DNA of 64,000 nucleotides from Betaproteobacteria bacterium (lineage in GTDB: Bacteria; Pseudomonadota; Gammaproteobacteria; Burkholderiales; SG8-39), in assembly GCA_022340285.1 (NCBI GenBank), contig JAJDOG010000010.1:1-64000 (forward strand), read 5' to 3'. Positions within the stretch are counted from its first letter, which is position 1. Every line of letters begins with the position of its first letter. Made by a program: the position numbers and the translations under genes. Below are positions 46,874 to 63,202 of the stretch, piece after piece. The notes beneath the pieces are model-generated. The model made no database searches. It had not been told where the DNA came from and worked only from the letters and a program-made list of their open reading frames with translations.

Positions 46874-48286
46874 TTGTCTACATTTGCTGAACTAGGGCTC
46901 CTGCCGGAACTGCTCCGCGCCGTGAACGAGCAGGGCTACACGGAGCCGACCCCGATCCAGGCGCAGGCGATCCCAGTGATCCTCGCCGGCCGCGACGTCA
47001 TGGGCGGCGCGCAGACCGGAACGGGCAAGACCGCCGGGTTTGCCCTTCCGACCCTCCAGCGTTTCGCTCCGCTGGCAAGCACCAGCACGTCGCCGGCACG
47101 CCATCCGGTGCGCGCGCTCATCCTCGCTCCCACGCGCGAGCTCGCAGTGCAGGTCGAGGAGAGCTTTCGCGAGTACGGCAAGTACGTTCCGCTGCGCACG
47201 ACGGTGATCTATGGCGGTGTGCCGATCGAGCCGCAGATGGCTCAGCTTCGCCGCGGCGTAGAGATCCTGGTTGCGACGCCGGGCCGTCTGCTCGATCACG
47301 TGCACCAGCGCACACTCAATCTGTCGCAGGTCGAGGTCTTCGTGCTCGACGAAGCGGATCGCATGCTCGACATGGGATTCATCCCCGACGTGCGGCGCAT
47401 CCTGACCCTGCTTACCTCGCGCAAGCAGAGCCTGCTCTTCTCGGCGACCTTCTCCGACGAAATCAAGAAGCTCGCCGACTCATTTCTGCGTGACCCGGTG
47501 CTCATCCAGGTCGCGCGGCGCAATGCTGCCGCCGAGCTCGTCTCCCATCGCGTGCATCCGGTGGCGCGCGAGAAGAAACGCGATCTCTTGGTGCACTTGA
47601 TCAAGTCGCGCAATATGAACCAGGTCCTGGTCTTCAACGCGACGCGGCTCGGAGCGAACCGGCTCGCCTACCAGCTCAACCGGGCCGGCGTGCACGCGGC
47701 GGCGATCCACGGCGACAAGACCCAGGCGGAGCGGATGCTGGCGCTCGACGAATTCAAGACCGGAAAGGTCGGCGTCCTCGTGGCCACCGACGTCGCGGCC
47801 CGCGGGCTGGACATCGAACAGCTTCCCTATGTCGTGAACTTCGAGCTGCCCAACTCGGCCGAGGATTACGTGCATCGCATCGGCCGCACCGGCCGTGCCG
47901 GCGCCGCGGGCCAAGCTATTTCGCTGGTATGTGCGGAGGAGACCGAGCGCCTCGCCGAGATCGAGCGAATGATCAAGGTGAAGATGGAGCGGGAGATCGT
48001 GCCCAGCTTCGAGCCGGCTGGTCGGGACGCGCCGGGTCTCATGGAGCGGCCCGCTCGCGAGCGCCGCCGCGGCAATGAGGAACCCAAGCTCACGCGCGGC
48101 AGACGCCCCGAGCGATCCGAACGTCCCGCGGCAAAGCCGGCCAGCAAGCCGGTCGATCCGATTTTCAGCAGGCCTTACGAGCCGGGCACGGCGCCGCCGC
48201 CGGCCGAGACCTCGAAGCGCGAGCCGCAGCGGCGCGAGCGACAGGTCGCCGCGCTGCTCGGCGGTTTCATCCGCAAGCCGGGCTGA
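46874..48286 (+). CDS. rhlE: DEAD-box ATP-dependent RNA helicase RhlE
   Basis: 470 residues from a TTG at 46874, which gives the normal STFAELGLLPELLRAV start. Motifs: Q motif PTPIQAQAIP, I AQTGTGKT, II VLDEADRMLDMGF, III FSATFS, VI HRIGRTGRAG. The C-terminal tail is Arg/Pro-rich and basic, as in RhlE-type RNA binding. Ribosome assembly or RNA decay helper. Confidence 0.93.
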   Translation: MSTFAELGLLPELLRAVNEQGYTEPTPIQAQAIPVILAGRDVMGGAQTGTGKTAGFALPTLQRFAPLASTSTSPARHPVRALILAPTRELAVQVEESFREYGKYVPLRTTVIYGGVPIEPQMAQLRRGVEILVATPGRLLDHVHQRTLNLSQVEVFVLDEADRMLDMGFIPDVRRILTLLTSRKQSLLFSATFSDEIKKLADSFLRDPVLIQVARRNAAAELVSHRVHPVAREKKRDLLVHLIKSRNMNQVLVFNATRLGANRLAYQLNRAGVHAAAIHGDKTQAERMLALDEFKTGKVGVLVATDVAARGLDIEQLPYVVNFELPNSAEDYVHRIGRTGRAGAAGQAISLVCAEETERLAEIERMIKVKMEREIVPSFEPAGRDAPGLMERPARERRRGNEEPKLTRGRRPERSERPAAKPASKPVDPIFSRPYEPGTAPPPAETSKREPQRRERQVAALLGGFIRKPG

Positions 48287-48289
48287 GCG

Positions 48290-49051
48290 CTACACGCACC
48301 GCGCGCCGTCGACCTCCACGCATACGCCGCTGACCATTGCGGCCTCGTCCGAGGCGAGATAGAGACAGGCATTCGCCACGTCGAGCGGGGTCGAGAAACG
48401 CCCGAGCGGGATCGTCGCGAGAAAGCGTGCCTTGGCCTCCGGCGTCAGCGCACCGCCGGCAAAATCAGCTGAAAGCGCGGTTTCCGGGCTGAACACCGGA
48501 TTCACGCAGTTCACGCGGATCTTGTCGGGCCCGAACTCCGCGGCCATCGACTTGGACATGTTGATCACCGCGCCCTTGGAGCTGTTGTAGACCGTGAGCC
48601 CCGGTCGCGGTCGCACCCCCGCGGTGGAGGCGATCTGGACGAAGCAGCCGCCGCCCTGCTTACGAAACACCGGGATGCAGTGCTTCGCCGAGAGGTAGAT
48701 GCTCTTGACGTTCACCGCGTAGACCTTGTCGAATTCCGCCTCCGTGCACTCCAGCATCGGCTTGTTGCGGTGTGTCCAGCCGGCGTTGTTGACGCACGCG
48801 TCGATCCGGCCGAACTTCCCGACGCCCTCGCCGACGATCTTCTTCCATCCCGAGTCGGTCGCGACATCGGCCTGCACGAACAGCACCGCGCCGCGACTCT
48901 GGCGGATGGCGCTCGCAACGCGCTCACCCGCCTCGGCGCTGAGATCGTTGACGACGACTTTGGCGCCTTCTTCGGCGAACCGCTTGGCGATCCCCTCGCC
49001 GAATCCTGAACCTGCACCCGTGACGATCGCAACCTTGCCCTCGAGTCTCAT
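48290..49051 (-). CDS. short-chain dehydrogenase/reductase (glucose/3-oxoacyl type)
   Basis: 253 residues, ATG after GGAGGCGCT. Rossmann TGAGSGFGEGIA, NNAG, catalytic Ser in IASTAGV, Tyr-x3-Lys YNSSK. NAD(P)(H)-dependent. Substrate unknown. Only three bases separate its stop from the rhlE stop. Confidence 0.9.
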   Translation of the reverse strand: MRLEGKVAIVTGAGSGFGEGIAKRFAEEGAKVVVNDLSAEAGERVASAIRQSRGAVLFVQADVATDSGWKKIVGEGVGKFGRIDACVNNAGWTHRNKPMLECTEAEFDKVYAVNVKSIYLSAKHCIPVFRKQGGGCFVQIASTAGVRPRPGLTVYNSSKGAVINMSKSMAAEFGPDKIRVNCVNPVFSPETALSADFAGGALTPEAKARFLATIPLGRFSTPLDVANACLYLASDEAAMVSGVCVEVDGARCV

Positions 49052-49094
49052 AGCGCCTCCTAGAACTTATCTCGACGCGATTTCGAGAGAGATT

Positions 49095-51315
<2,221 letters not shown>

Positions 51316-51351
51316 GCTGTCCTCCGGGGCGTGTCTACCGGCTCCTTCAGA

Positions 51352-52818
<1,467 letters not shown>

Positions 52819-53502
52819 ATGGCGGGTCCTGCCAGCGTTTCAACTCTGTTGCTCCGCAATGTTCCACTCTTCGCAGTGCTGCCGGAAGCCCAGTTGAGCC
52901 TGCTCACACGGGTCGTCGGGCGCAAGTCCTACCCGCGCGGCTCGACGATCATCGCGGCGGGCGATCCCACCGACGCCCTCTACATCGTGATCTCGGGCCG
53001 ACTGAAGGTCATGATGAGCGACGACGAGGGCCGCGAAGTGATCCTGGCGATTCTCGGCCAGGGCGAATTCTTCGGCGAAATGGGGCTGGTAGACGACGAG
53101 CCGCGCTCGGCCACCGTGATCGCCATCGAGCCCTGTGAGCTCCTGACCATCGCACGCATCGACTTCAAGAAATGCCTCGCCGAGAACTTCGACATCGCAA
53201 TGGGCGTCATGCGCGGCCTGGTGAAACGGCTGCGCGAGGCTGACCGGAAGATCGGCAGCCTGGCGCTGATGGACGTCTACGGTCGCGTCGCCCGGCTGCT
53301 CATGGAGATGGCCGAAAGCGTGGACGGCCAGATGGTCGTCACGAAGAAGCTGCCCAAGCAGGACATCGCCAAGATGATCGGCGCTTCCCGCGAGATGGTG
53401 AGCCGCGTGATGAAGGATCTCCAGACGAGCGGCTACATCGAGGTCCGCGCCGGGGCCATATTCCTGCACGACAATCTCCTCGTGCAGGACGCGCGCGCCT
53501 GA
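52819..53502 (+). CDS. Crp/Fnr-family transcription regulator
   Basis: 227 residues, ATG after GAGGGGAGAG. Cyclic-nucleotide-binding fold (about 15-130, with GQGEFFGEMGLVDDEPRSAT) and a C-terminal winged helix, KQDIAKMIGASREMVSRVMK. No Fnr-type N-terminal Cys set, so not an oxygen-sensing Fnr; ligand unknown (cAMP-like or none). Inserted between trxB and ftsK. Confidence 0.93.
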   Translation: MAGPASVSTLLLRNVPLFAVLPEAQLSLLTRVVGRKSYPRGSTIIAAGDPTDALYIVISGRLKVMMSDDEGREVILAILGQGEFFGEMGLVDDEPRSATVIAIEPCELLTIARIDFKKCLAENFDIAMGVMRGLVKRLREADRKIGSLALMDVYGRVARLLMEMAESVDGQMVVTKKLPKQDIAKMIGASREMVSRVMKDLQTSGYIEVRAGAIFLHDNLLVQDARA

Positions 53503-53573
53503 CGATGCGCGGCCCGGCGCCGAGCTTCTTCTGGCCCCGGACCGCCACGCCGAGTAGAATCCCTCCCCGGAAG

Positions 53574-53600
53574 TACCTGCCGGAACCGTTCCGGCAGGTA
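53574..53600 (+). repeat. 12-bp-stem hairpin immediately before the ftsK start
   Basis: TACCTGCCGGAA, loop CCG, TTCCGGCAGGTA, ending two bases before the GTG start. The only SD-like AGG lies inside its 3' arm, so in RNA it would cover the ribosome-binding site. No T-run, so not a clear terminator. Confidence 0.65.
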
Positions 53601-53602
53601 TT

Positions 53603-55885
53603 GTGCCGTCTGCCTTTGACGTGAAAGCGAGCCAGGCTCCACTGCCCGGAAAAGTCGCCGCGCTCCTGCGCGAATCCCGCTGGTTCGTGCTGATCGCCGC
53701 GGCGCTCTATCTCGCGCTGATTCTCGTCACGTTCAACCGCGCCGACCCCGGCTGGTCGCACAGCGTCGCGGTCGACCGCGTCCACAACGCCGGCGGCCGG
53801 CTCGGCGCCTGGATCGCTGACGTGATGCTGTACCTGTTCGGAATCTCGGCGTTCTGGTGGGTGCTGCTCCTGGTGTACGCCGTGATCTGGGGCTACCGGC
53901 GGCTCGACGGAACCTCGTTGAGCGATCAGCGGCCGTTCCTCGTGGCGCTCGGCGGCTTCCTCGTGATGCTGATCGGCAGCGTGGGCATCGAGGCACTGCG
54001 GTTCTGGTCGATGAAGGTCAGCCTGCCGCTTGCACCGGGCGGCCTGTTCGGCGCGGCCATCAGCGAGGTCGCGCTCGCCACGTTCGGGTTCACCGGGGCG
54101 ACGCTCGTCCTGCTGACGCTGTTCGCGGTGGGGCTCTCGCTCTTTACCGGGCTTTCCTGGTTCACGGTCATGGAGCGCATCGGCGCCGGCGTCGAGTGGC
54201 TCTACGCGAAGGTGATCGAGCTTCGCGAGCGGCTCGCCGACGAGCGGCTCGGCGAAGCCGCCGCCGAGGAGCGCGAGGCGCTGGTCGAGGCCGAGCGGCG
54301 CAAGGTCGACGACCACGAGCCGATTCGCATCGAGGCCCCGGTCGTGCAGATACCGAAATCCGAGCGGGTGATCCGCGAGCGGCAGGCCCCGCTCTTCCAG
54401 GATCTGCCCGACACGCCGCTGCCGCCGCTTGCGCTGCTGGACGAGGCGGCCGAAGACCAGGAGGCGATGAGCGCGGAGACGCTCGAGTTCACCTCACGCC
54501 TCATCGAGAAAAAGCTGAAGGATTTCGGTGTCGAAGTGAGAGTGCTCGCGGCCTATCCCGGCCCGGTCATCACCCGCTACGAGGTGGAGCCCGCGGTGGG
54601 CGTGAAGGGCAGCCAGGTCGTCAACCTCGTGAAGGATCTCGCCCGCGCGCTCTCGGTGATCGCCATACGCGTGGTCGAGACCATTCCCGGCAAGTCGTGC
54701 ATGGGGCTCGAGATTCCGAATCCGCGGCGCCAGGCGGTGCGACTCACCGAGATCGTCGGCTCGAAGCAATATCACGAGATGCACTCGCCGCTCACGCTCG
54801 CGCTCGGCAAGGACATCGCCGGCAACCCGGTCGTGGTGGATCTGGCGAGGATGCCGCACCTGCTGGTGGCCGGGACGACCGGATCCGGCAAGTCGGTTGC
54901 GCTGAACGCCATGATCCTCTCGCTCATCTACAAGAGCGAGCCGCGCGACGTGCGCCTGATCCTGGTCGATCCGAAGATGCTGGAACTGTCGATCTACCAG
55001 GATATTCCGCAGCTGCTCGCCCCGGTGGTCATCGACATGAAGCAGGCGGCCAACGCGCTGCATTGGTGCGTCGGCGAGATGGAGCGCCGCTACAAGCTGA
55101 TGTCCTGGCTCGGGGTGCGCAATCTCTCTGGTTACAACCACAAGATCGCGGATGCCGAGAAGCGCGGCGAGAAGCTCGAGGATCCGGCCACGATCGGCAC
55201 CGAGGACCCGCTGCCGCTCGCCAAGCTGCCCTACGTGGTGGTGGTGATCGACGAGCTCGCCGACCTCATGCTGGTCGCGGGCAAGAAGGTCGAGGAGCTG
55301 ATCGCCCGCCTGGCGCAGAAAGCGCGCGCGTCGGGCATCCACCTGATCCTTGCCACCCAGCGCCCGTCGGTGGACGTGATCACCGGGCTCATCAAGGCGA
55401 ATATCCCCACGCGCATCGCGTTCCAGGTCTCGTCGAAGGTCGACTCGCGCACGATCCTCGACCAGCACGGCGCGGAGGCGCTGCTCGGCCAGGGCGACAT
55501 GCTGTACCTGCCGCCCGGCGCAGGACAGCCGATCCGGGTGCACGGCGCCTTCGTGGCCGATCATGAAGTCCACGAGGTCGTCGATTACCTGAAGGAGCAG
55601 GGCGAGCCCGATTACCTCGAAGGCCTGCTCGAAAATCCCGACGAGATGACCGTGCTCGCGGGCGGATCGAGCGAGGGGAGCGAATCCGATCCGCTGTACG
55701 ACCAGGCGGTGGAAATCGTGGTGCGCACGCGCCGCCCATCCATCTCGCTCGTGCAGCGGCACTTGCGCATCGGGTACAACCGGGCGGCGCGGCTCATCGA
55801 GCAGATGGAGCACGCCGGCCTCGTCTCGCCGATGCAGGCGAACGGCAATCGCGAGGTGATCGTTCCGAACCGGGCCGAGGCCTGA
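53603..55885 (+). CDS. ftsK: DNA translocase FtsK
   Basis: 760 residues, GTG start. Four N-terminal transmembrane helices (about 27-175), a shorter linker than E. coli, then the motor with Walker A GTTGSGKS (424-431), Walker [12 protein letters not shown], and the C-terminal gamma winged helix with [20 protein letters not shown]. Coordinates chromosome dimer resolution and septation. Confidence 0.96.
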   Translation: MPSAFDVKASQAPLPGKVAALLRESRWFVLIAAALYLALILVTFNRADPGWSHSVAVDRVHNAGGRLGAWIADVMLYLFGISAFWWVLLLVYAVIWGYRRLDGTSLSDQRPFLVALGGFLVMLIGSVGIEALRFWSMKVSLPLAPGGLFGAAISEVALATFGFTGATLVLLTLFAVGLSLFTGLSWFTVMERIGAGVEWLYAKVIELRERLADERLGEAAAEEREALVEAERRKVDDHEPIRIEAPVVQIPKSERVIRERQAPLFQDLPDTPLPPLALLDEAAEDQEAMSAETLEFTSRLIEKKLKDFGVEVRVLAAYPGPVITRYEVEPAVGVKGSQVVNLVKDLARALSVIAIRVVETIPGKSCMGLEIPNPRRQAVRLTEIVGSKQYHEMHSPLTLALGKDIAGNPVVVDLARMPHLLVAGTTGSGKSVALNAMILSLIYKSEPRDVRLILVDPKMLELSIYQDIPQLLAPVVIDMKQAANALHWCVGEMERRYKLMSWLGVRNLSGYNHKIADAEKRGEKLEDPATIGTEDPLPLAKLPYVVVVIDELADLMLVAGKKVEELIARLAQKARASGIHLILATQRPSVDVITGLIKANIPTRIAFQVSSKVDSRTILDQHGAEALLGQGDMLYLPPGAGQPIRVHGAFVADHEVHEVVDYLKEQGEPDYLEGLLENPDEMTVLAGGSSEGSESDPLYDQAVEIVVRTRRPSISLVQRHLRIGYNRAARLIEQMEHAGLVSPMQANGNREVIVPNRAEA

Positions 55886-55926
55886 CCGGCGTCCTCGATG
55901 GGCGTAGGGAACGCTGGGGAAGATCC

Positions 55927-56541
55927 ATGAGGGCTTTCGCACTGCTCTGTCTCGCCGCGCTGATGCCCGGTGTCGCTTGCGCCACCGCGCTCGAGCGCCT
56001 CGAGCAGTTCATGAGCCAGACGCAGTCCGCGCGCGGTGAATTCGAGCAGCGTATCTACGACCGGAACCGCCGGCTCATCCAGCAGTCGAGCGGAACGCTT
56101 GCCTTCCTGCGTCCGGGCAAGTTCCGCTGGAGCTACGCGAAGCCCTATCCGCAGCTCATCGTCGGCGACGGCGAGCGCGTCTGGATCTACGACGAGGACC
56201 TGCAGCAGGTCACCGTCCGAAAGCTCGACGCCGCGCTCGGTGCGACGCCGGCGGCGCTGCTTGCCGGCAACAACGATGCCATGAAGGCGTTCGACCTTCG
56301 CGACGACGGTCGCGAGGGCGATGTCGAATGGCTGATCGCGACACCCCGCAACAAGGAGTCGAACTTCGAGCGGATCCGCATCGGATTCAGCTCGGCCGGG
56401 CTGGCGCGGATGGAGCTCATCGACGCCTTTGGACAGACGACCGACCTGCGCTTCATCGCATTGGACCGGACGCCCGGTCTCGACCCCGGCCTGTTCCGGT
56501 TCGTTCCCCCTCCCGGCGCTGACGTCATCGGCGATCGCTGA
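55927..56541 (+). CDS. lolA: outer-membrane lipoprotein carrier protein LolA
   Basis: 204 residues. Signal peptide MRAFALLCLAALMPGVACA, then ARGEFEQRIYDRN, GTLAFLRPGKFRWSYAKPYP and QTTDLRFIALDRTPGLDPGL. Ferries lipoproteins across the periplasm. Downstream of ftsK and upstream of rarA, in classic order. Confidence 0.95.
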   Translation: MRAFALLCLAALMPGVACATALERLEQFMSQTQSARGEFEQRIYDRNRRLIQQSSGTLAFLRPGKFRWSYAKPYPQLIVGDGERVWIYDEDLQQVTVRKLDAALGATPAALLAGNNDAMKAFDLRDDGREGDVEWLIATPRNKESNFERIRIGFSSAGLARMELIDAFGQTTDLRFIALDRTPGLDPGLFRFVPPPGADVIGDR

Positions 56542-56562
56542 TCAACGGTCAATCCGCTCGCC

Positions 56563-59245
<2,683 letters not shown>

Positions 59246-59263
59246 GGCGCGGGAGGGCTTGCG

Positions 59264-60004
59264 ATGGCGAAAGCCACCTGGCGGATCGCACCCCAGGGCG
59301 ACAGCTGCCTGATGGTGGAGTTCGGGCAGAAGATCGATCGCGAGACGAACCTTCGCGCCCGTGCGCTCGCGCAATACCTGGTCGACCATCCTCTGTCCGG
59401 TGTGGTCGACGTCGTGCCGGCATTCACTTCGGTGGCGGTTCACTATCGGCCCGAAGCGTTCGCCGAACCGGCTGGAACGGCGTTGCCGTACGAGCGGCTG
59501 GCAGCACACGTCGAGCAAGTGCTGCAGGCAGGGGTCGAACGCCAAGCGCCGGAACCCCGCCATGTGGAGATTCCCGTCTGCTACGGCGGCGAGTTCGGCC
59601 CCGATCTCGAGGAGGTCGCGCGGGCACGCAAGCTGGCACCGGACGAGGTCGTGGCAATTCACTCGCAATCGCCGCACATCGTGTACATGCTCGGCTTCGC
59701 GCCGGGATTTCCCTACATCGCGGGGCTGGACGAACGCCTTGCCATGCCGCGGCGGGCCACACCCCGGCTGAAGATACCGCTGGGAACGATCGCGATCGCA
59801 GGTGGGCAGTCGGTGGTGTACACGCTCGAGACGCCGGGAGGCTGGAACCTCATCGGGCGCACGCCATTGCGCGTCTTCACGCCGGAGACAGATCCGCCGT
59901 GCCTGCTTCGTCCCGGAGACGCGGTGCATTTCGTGCCGATCACGCTCGCGCAATACAAGGCGCAGTGTGATGCCGGCCAGGATGCCGCTGCGGAGCGCGC
60001 TTGA
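59264..60004 (+). CDS. pxpB: 5-oxoprolinase subunit PxpB
   Basis: 246 residues, KipI/AHS1 family. Seen: DSCLMVEFGQKIDRETN, VEIPVCYGGEFGPDLEEVA, YMLGFAPGFPYIAGLD. With PxpA and PxpC hydrolyses 5-oxoproline to glutamate using ATP. TTGA overlap with pxpC. Confidence 0.93.
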   Translation: MAKATWRIAPQGDSCLMVEFGQKIDRETNLRARALAQYLVDHPLSGVVDVVPAFTSVAVHYRPEAFAEPAGTALPYERLAAHVEQVLQAGVERQAPEPRHVEIPVCYGGEFGPDLEEVARARKLAPDEVVAIHSQSPHIVYMLGFAPGFPYIAGLDERLAMPRRATPRLKIPLGTIAIAGGQSVVYTLETPGGWNLIGRTPLRVFTPETDPPCLLRPGDAVHFVPITLAQYKAQCDAGQDAAAERA

Positions 60005-60999
60005 GCGTCGAGGTGATCCGGCCTGGCCTGCTGACAACCGTCCAGGATCTCGGCCGGTTCGGCTATCAGCGATTCGGCGTGGTCGCAGGCGGCGTCATGG
60101 ACAACTGGGCCCAGCGTCTCGCCAACGCGGCAGTGGGAAACGATGAGCGCGAGGCGACGCTCGAGATCACCATGCAGGGGCCCGTGCTGCGCTTCGGCGA
60201 ACCGGCGCTGGTGGCGGTCTGTGGCGCGGATCTCGCGCCGCGCATCGGCAGCGTTCCGTTTCCGCAAGGCCGACCGGTGCTTGTGCGCGCAGGGGCCGTC
60301 CTCGAATTTCGCGCGGGTGAACAGGGGTGCCGCGCGTACCTCGCAATCCGCGGAGGGTTCCGGGTGCCGGTCGTGATGGGCAGTCGCAGCACCTACATAC
60401 GCGCCGCCCTGGGCGGTCTCGAAGGCCGCGCGTTAAAAAAGGGAGACCGGTTGCCGGTCGACGCGTACGCGCCAGGCTGGTATCCCGAGCTCGACCGCGC
60501 GCTCGACGAAGCCAAGACCCCTTTCGCGGCGCCGCGCTGGTCGGTCGGATTCACGGCCGTACCGGCGAGCGCACGCCGCGTGCGCGTCGTCGCGGGCCCG
60601 CAGTGGGATCTCTTCTCGCAGGAGACGCGCGAGCTCTTTCTCGGCACGGAGTTCGGCATCAGCGTCAACTCCGATCGGATGGGCTACCGGTTGACAGGTG
60701 CCATGCTCAAGCTCCGACGCCCGGCCGAGATGATCTCGGAGGCCGTCACGTTCGGCACCGTCCAGGTGCCCCCGGACGGCAATCCGATTATCCTGATGGC
60801 CGACCGTCAGACGACCGGTGGCTATCCGAAGATCGCGCAGGTGGCTGCCGTCGATCTGCCACGGCTCGCGCAGGCGCGCCCGCTCGAGCGCTTTGCCTTC
60901 GAGCTGGTGACGCTCGCCGAGGCGCAACAGGCTTACCTCGCGCGCGAGCGCGAGCTCGCGAAGATCCGCGAGTCGATCGATTTCCAGCGGAGGCAGTGA
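60001..60999 (+). CDS. pxpC: 5-oxoprolinase subunit PxpC
   Basis: 332 residues from a TTG, KipA/AHS2 family (biotin-dependent carboxyltransferase-like). Seen: VIRPGLLTTVQDLGRFGYQR, GGVMDNWAQRLAN, GYRLTGAMLKL. Overlaps pxpB and pxpA. Confidence 0.93.
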   Translation: MSVEVIRPGLLTTVQDLGRFGYQRFGVVAGGVMDNWAQRLANAAVGNDEREATLEITMQGPVLRFGEPALVAVCGADLAPRIGSVPFPQGRPVLVRAGAVLEFRAGEQGCRAYLAIRGGFRVPVVMGSRSTYIRAALGGLEGRALKKGDRLPVDAYAPGWYPELDRALDEAKTPFAAPRWSVGFTAVPASARRVRVVAGPQWDLFSQETRELFLGTEFGISVNSDRMGYRLTGAMLKLRRPAEMISEAVTFGTVQVPPDGNPIILMADRQTTGGYPKIAQVAAVDLPRLAQARPLERFAFELVTLAEAQQAYLARERELAKIRESIDFQRRQ

Positions 61000-61760
61000 T
61001 GCGAAGGATCGATTTCAACTGCGACATGGGCGAGGGCTTCGGCGCCTGGCGCATGGGCGACGACATCGCGCTGCTTGACCACGTCACATCGGCGAACGTC
61101 GCATGCGGATTTCATGCCGGCGACCCGGCCACGATTCGCCGCACGGTGAAGGCTGCGGTGGAGAAGGGGGTGGCGATCGGTGCGCATCCTTCGCTCCCCG
61201 ATCTGCAGGGTTTCGGGCGGCGCCCCATGCACGTCAGCCCCGAAGAGATTTACGACATCATCGTCTACCAGGTGGGTGCAGTCGACGCGTTTGCACGCGC
61301 CTGCGGTGGCCGCCTGCGCCACGTCAAGGCGCACGGCGCCCTGTACAACATGGCCGCGAAAGATCGCGCGCTCGCCGACGCCGTTGCCACAGCGGTGCGC
61401 GATGTGGATCGCTCGCTGGTGCTGTTCGGCCTCTCGGGAAGCGAGCTCATCGCCGCGGCGCAAGGCGTCGGCGTGACGCCGGCCGCCGAGGTTTTTGCCG
61501 ACCGCTCCTACCAGGACGACGGGTCGCTCACGCCGCGTGGGCGACCCGGGGCCATGATCGAGGACGTCGAAACGTCGATCGATCAGGTCAAGCGAATGGT
61601 GCTCGATGGAATCGTGCGTGCACAGAGCGGCAGAGAGGTGCCGGTTCAAGCCGACACGCTTTGCATCCACGGTGATCAGCCGGGCGCGCTCGAATTCGCG
61701 CAACGCATTCGCGCGGCGCTCGAGCAGGAGGGCGCCGAGGTCCGCGCCATTGGCGCGTGA
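60999..61760 (+). CDS. pxpA: 5-oxoprolinase subunit PxpA
   Basis: 253 residues, LamB/YcsF family. Seen: DFNCDMGEGFGAWRMGDD, ANVACGFHAGDP, GRRPMHVSPEE, VKAHGALYNM. Completes the pxpBCA operon (TGATG junction). Confidence 0.94.
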   Translation: MRRIDFNCDMGEGFGAWRMGDDIALLDHVTSANVACGFHAGDPATIRRTVKAAVEKGVAIGAHPSLPDLQGFGRRPMHVSPEEIYDIIVYQVGAVDAFARACGGRLRHVKAHGALYNMAAKDRALADAVATAVRDVDRSLVLFGLSGSELIAAAQGVGVTPAAEVFADRSYQDDGSLTPRGRPGAMIEDVETSIDQVKRMVLDGIVRAQSGREVPVQADTLCIHGDQPGALEFAQRIRAALEQEGAEVRAIGA

Positions 61761-61848
61761 GGTGTCACCAGGGGCGCTCCAACAGATCTCGGCGGTCTAC
61801 TCTATGCAAGGGAGCGGCATTGTGACATCTCGGTAGCGGAGGAAAAAC

Positions 61849-62871
61849 ATGGTGATGCCGATTACAGACGTTCGAGAGATCTCGCGTATCGCGTACGGTT
61901 TCATGGGCTCGAAGGCGCTTTTCTCCGCTCTGAACCTGGATCTCTTCAGCCGCCTCGCTGCTGGCAAAAAGTCCTTGGAAAAGCTGGTCGAGGAAACGGG
62001 TGTTGCCTCAAATCGATTGAGAACGCTACTCGCGGCGCTGACGTCCATTGGCCTGGTCGTCCGCGACGACAATGGCTACCAGAATGCCCCTGCCAGCGAG
62101 CGGTACCTTGTGCGGGAAGCGCCGGCCTACTTCGGCGACTATTATCGCTATCAAATCGATCGACAAATATATCCAGCCTTGCTGCACCTCGATTCGGGAA
62201 TCGCGGGCGACGCAACCGGCCTCGCATTTGAAACACTTGCTGGCCTGACCAGCGATCCGGATGAAGCCGACGCCTTCACCCGAGCGCAACACTCCGGGTC
62301 GATGGGCCCAGCGTTGATGCTGGCCAAGACCCTCAACCTTGAAGGCGTGAGGGCGCTTCTCGACGTCGGTTGTGGAAGCGGAGCTTTTTCGATCGCTTTG
62401 TGCCAGCGAAATCCAGAGCTCAGAGCAACCGTCCTGGACTTCCCGAACGTGATCGCTGTAGCAGAGCGCTTTGTGACGGAAGCGAACCTCCAAAACCGCG
62501 TTGTGTACCTTCGCGGCGACGCTGTCGATACACCTTGGCCCATCAGCCAGGACGCCGTATTGATGTCCTATCTCCTCAGCGCCGTGGCCGAACCGGCCAT
62601 TCCACTGCTGTTTCGCAAAGCGTGGCATGCGCTGCGTCCGGGCGGGCGCTTGTTGATCCACGATTTCATGCTCGACGCCGACGAGACGGGTCCGGCTTCG
62701 GCCGCTCTATTTTTCCTGCAGTATCTTTCTTACAGGGTGGATGGCGTCTGCTTCAGCGCGGAGACTTTAGCTGCGCAACTCGAGGGTCTTGGCTTCAAAG
62801 GCATCTCAGATCAAATCGTCATTCCCAGCATTACGAAACTCGTCGTTTGCGCGAAGCCGAAACAGATATAG
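61849..62871 (+). CDS. SAM-dependent O-methyltransferase, acetylserotonin/CrtF type
   Basis: 340 residues, ATG after GGAGG. N-terminal winged-helix dimerisation domain (ALFSALNLDLFSRLAA), motif I LLDVGCGSGAFSIAL, LDFPNVIAVAERF, LLIHDFMLDADETGPASAAL. Known: small-molecule O- or C-methylation in secondary metabolism. The gene looks lower in GC than its neighbours and stands apart from any pathway here, so it may be acquired. Substrate unknown. Confidence 0.88.
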   Translation: MVMPITDVREISRIAYGFMGSKALFSALNLDLFSRLAAGKKSLEKLVEETGVASNRLRTLLAALTSIGLVVRDDNGYQNAPASERYLVREAPAYFGDYYRYQIDRQIYPALLHLDSGIAGDATGLAFETLAGLTSDPDEADAFTRAQHSGSMGPALMLAKTLNLEGVRALLDVGCGSGAFSIALCQRNPELRATVLDFPNVIAVAERFVTEANLQNRVVYLRGDAVDTPWPISQDAVLMSYLLSAVAEPAIPLLFRKAWHALRPGGRLLIHDFMLDADETGPASAALFFLQYLSYRVDGVCFSAETLAAQLEGLGFKGISDQIVIPSITKLVVCAKPKQI

Positions 62872-62946
62872 ATGCTCCTCGGACCACGCGCGAGTGTCGC
62901 ACTGAGGAGAACATGGCGTGACCATCTGCTAGAATCTCGCCTCCGC

Positions 62947-63036
62947 GGAGAGGTGGCAGAGTGGTCGAATGCGGCAGACTCGAAATCTGTTGTACGGTTT
63001 ACCGTACCGGGGGTTCGAATCCCTCCCTCTCCGCCA
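62947..63036 (+). tRNA. tRNA-Ser (anticodon CGA)
   Basis: 90 bases. Acceptor stem GGAGAGG pairs with CCTCTCC at 63026-63032, discriminator G, encoded CCA. Anticodon loop ACTCGAAAT gives CGA, reading UCG. A long variable arm (TGTACGG/CCGTACC) marks a class II tRNA-Ser; T-loop GGTTCGAATCC. Confidence 0.97.
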
Positions 63037-63202
63037 AGGAAATTCTATTGAATTGTCCGGATCTTCCATAAGTTACCCAGCGCACCTGCCAGGAAGACCG
63101 CCGCGTGCGGCCAAATTCGAAGCTTCTCGGTGCGAGCGCAGAAATGGCGTGCGAGGCGATGTCGGAAACCGGGTGAAACTCTTGTTGTAACGCCTTGGCG
63201 CT

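Noticed and set aside
53574..53600. LexA (SOS) box at the ftsK hairpin
   Set aside because: CTG and CAG are present but 14 bases apart instead of 10, and the arms do not follow the CTGT-ACAG pattern.
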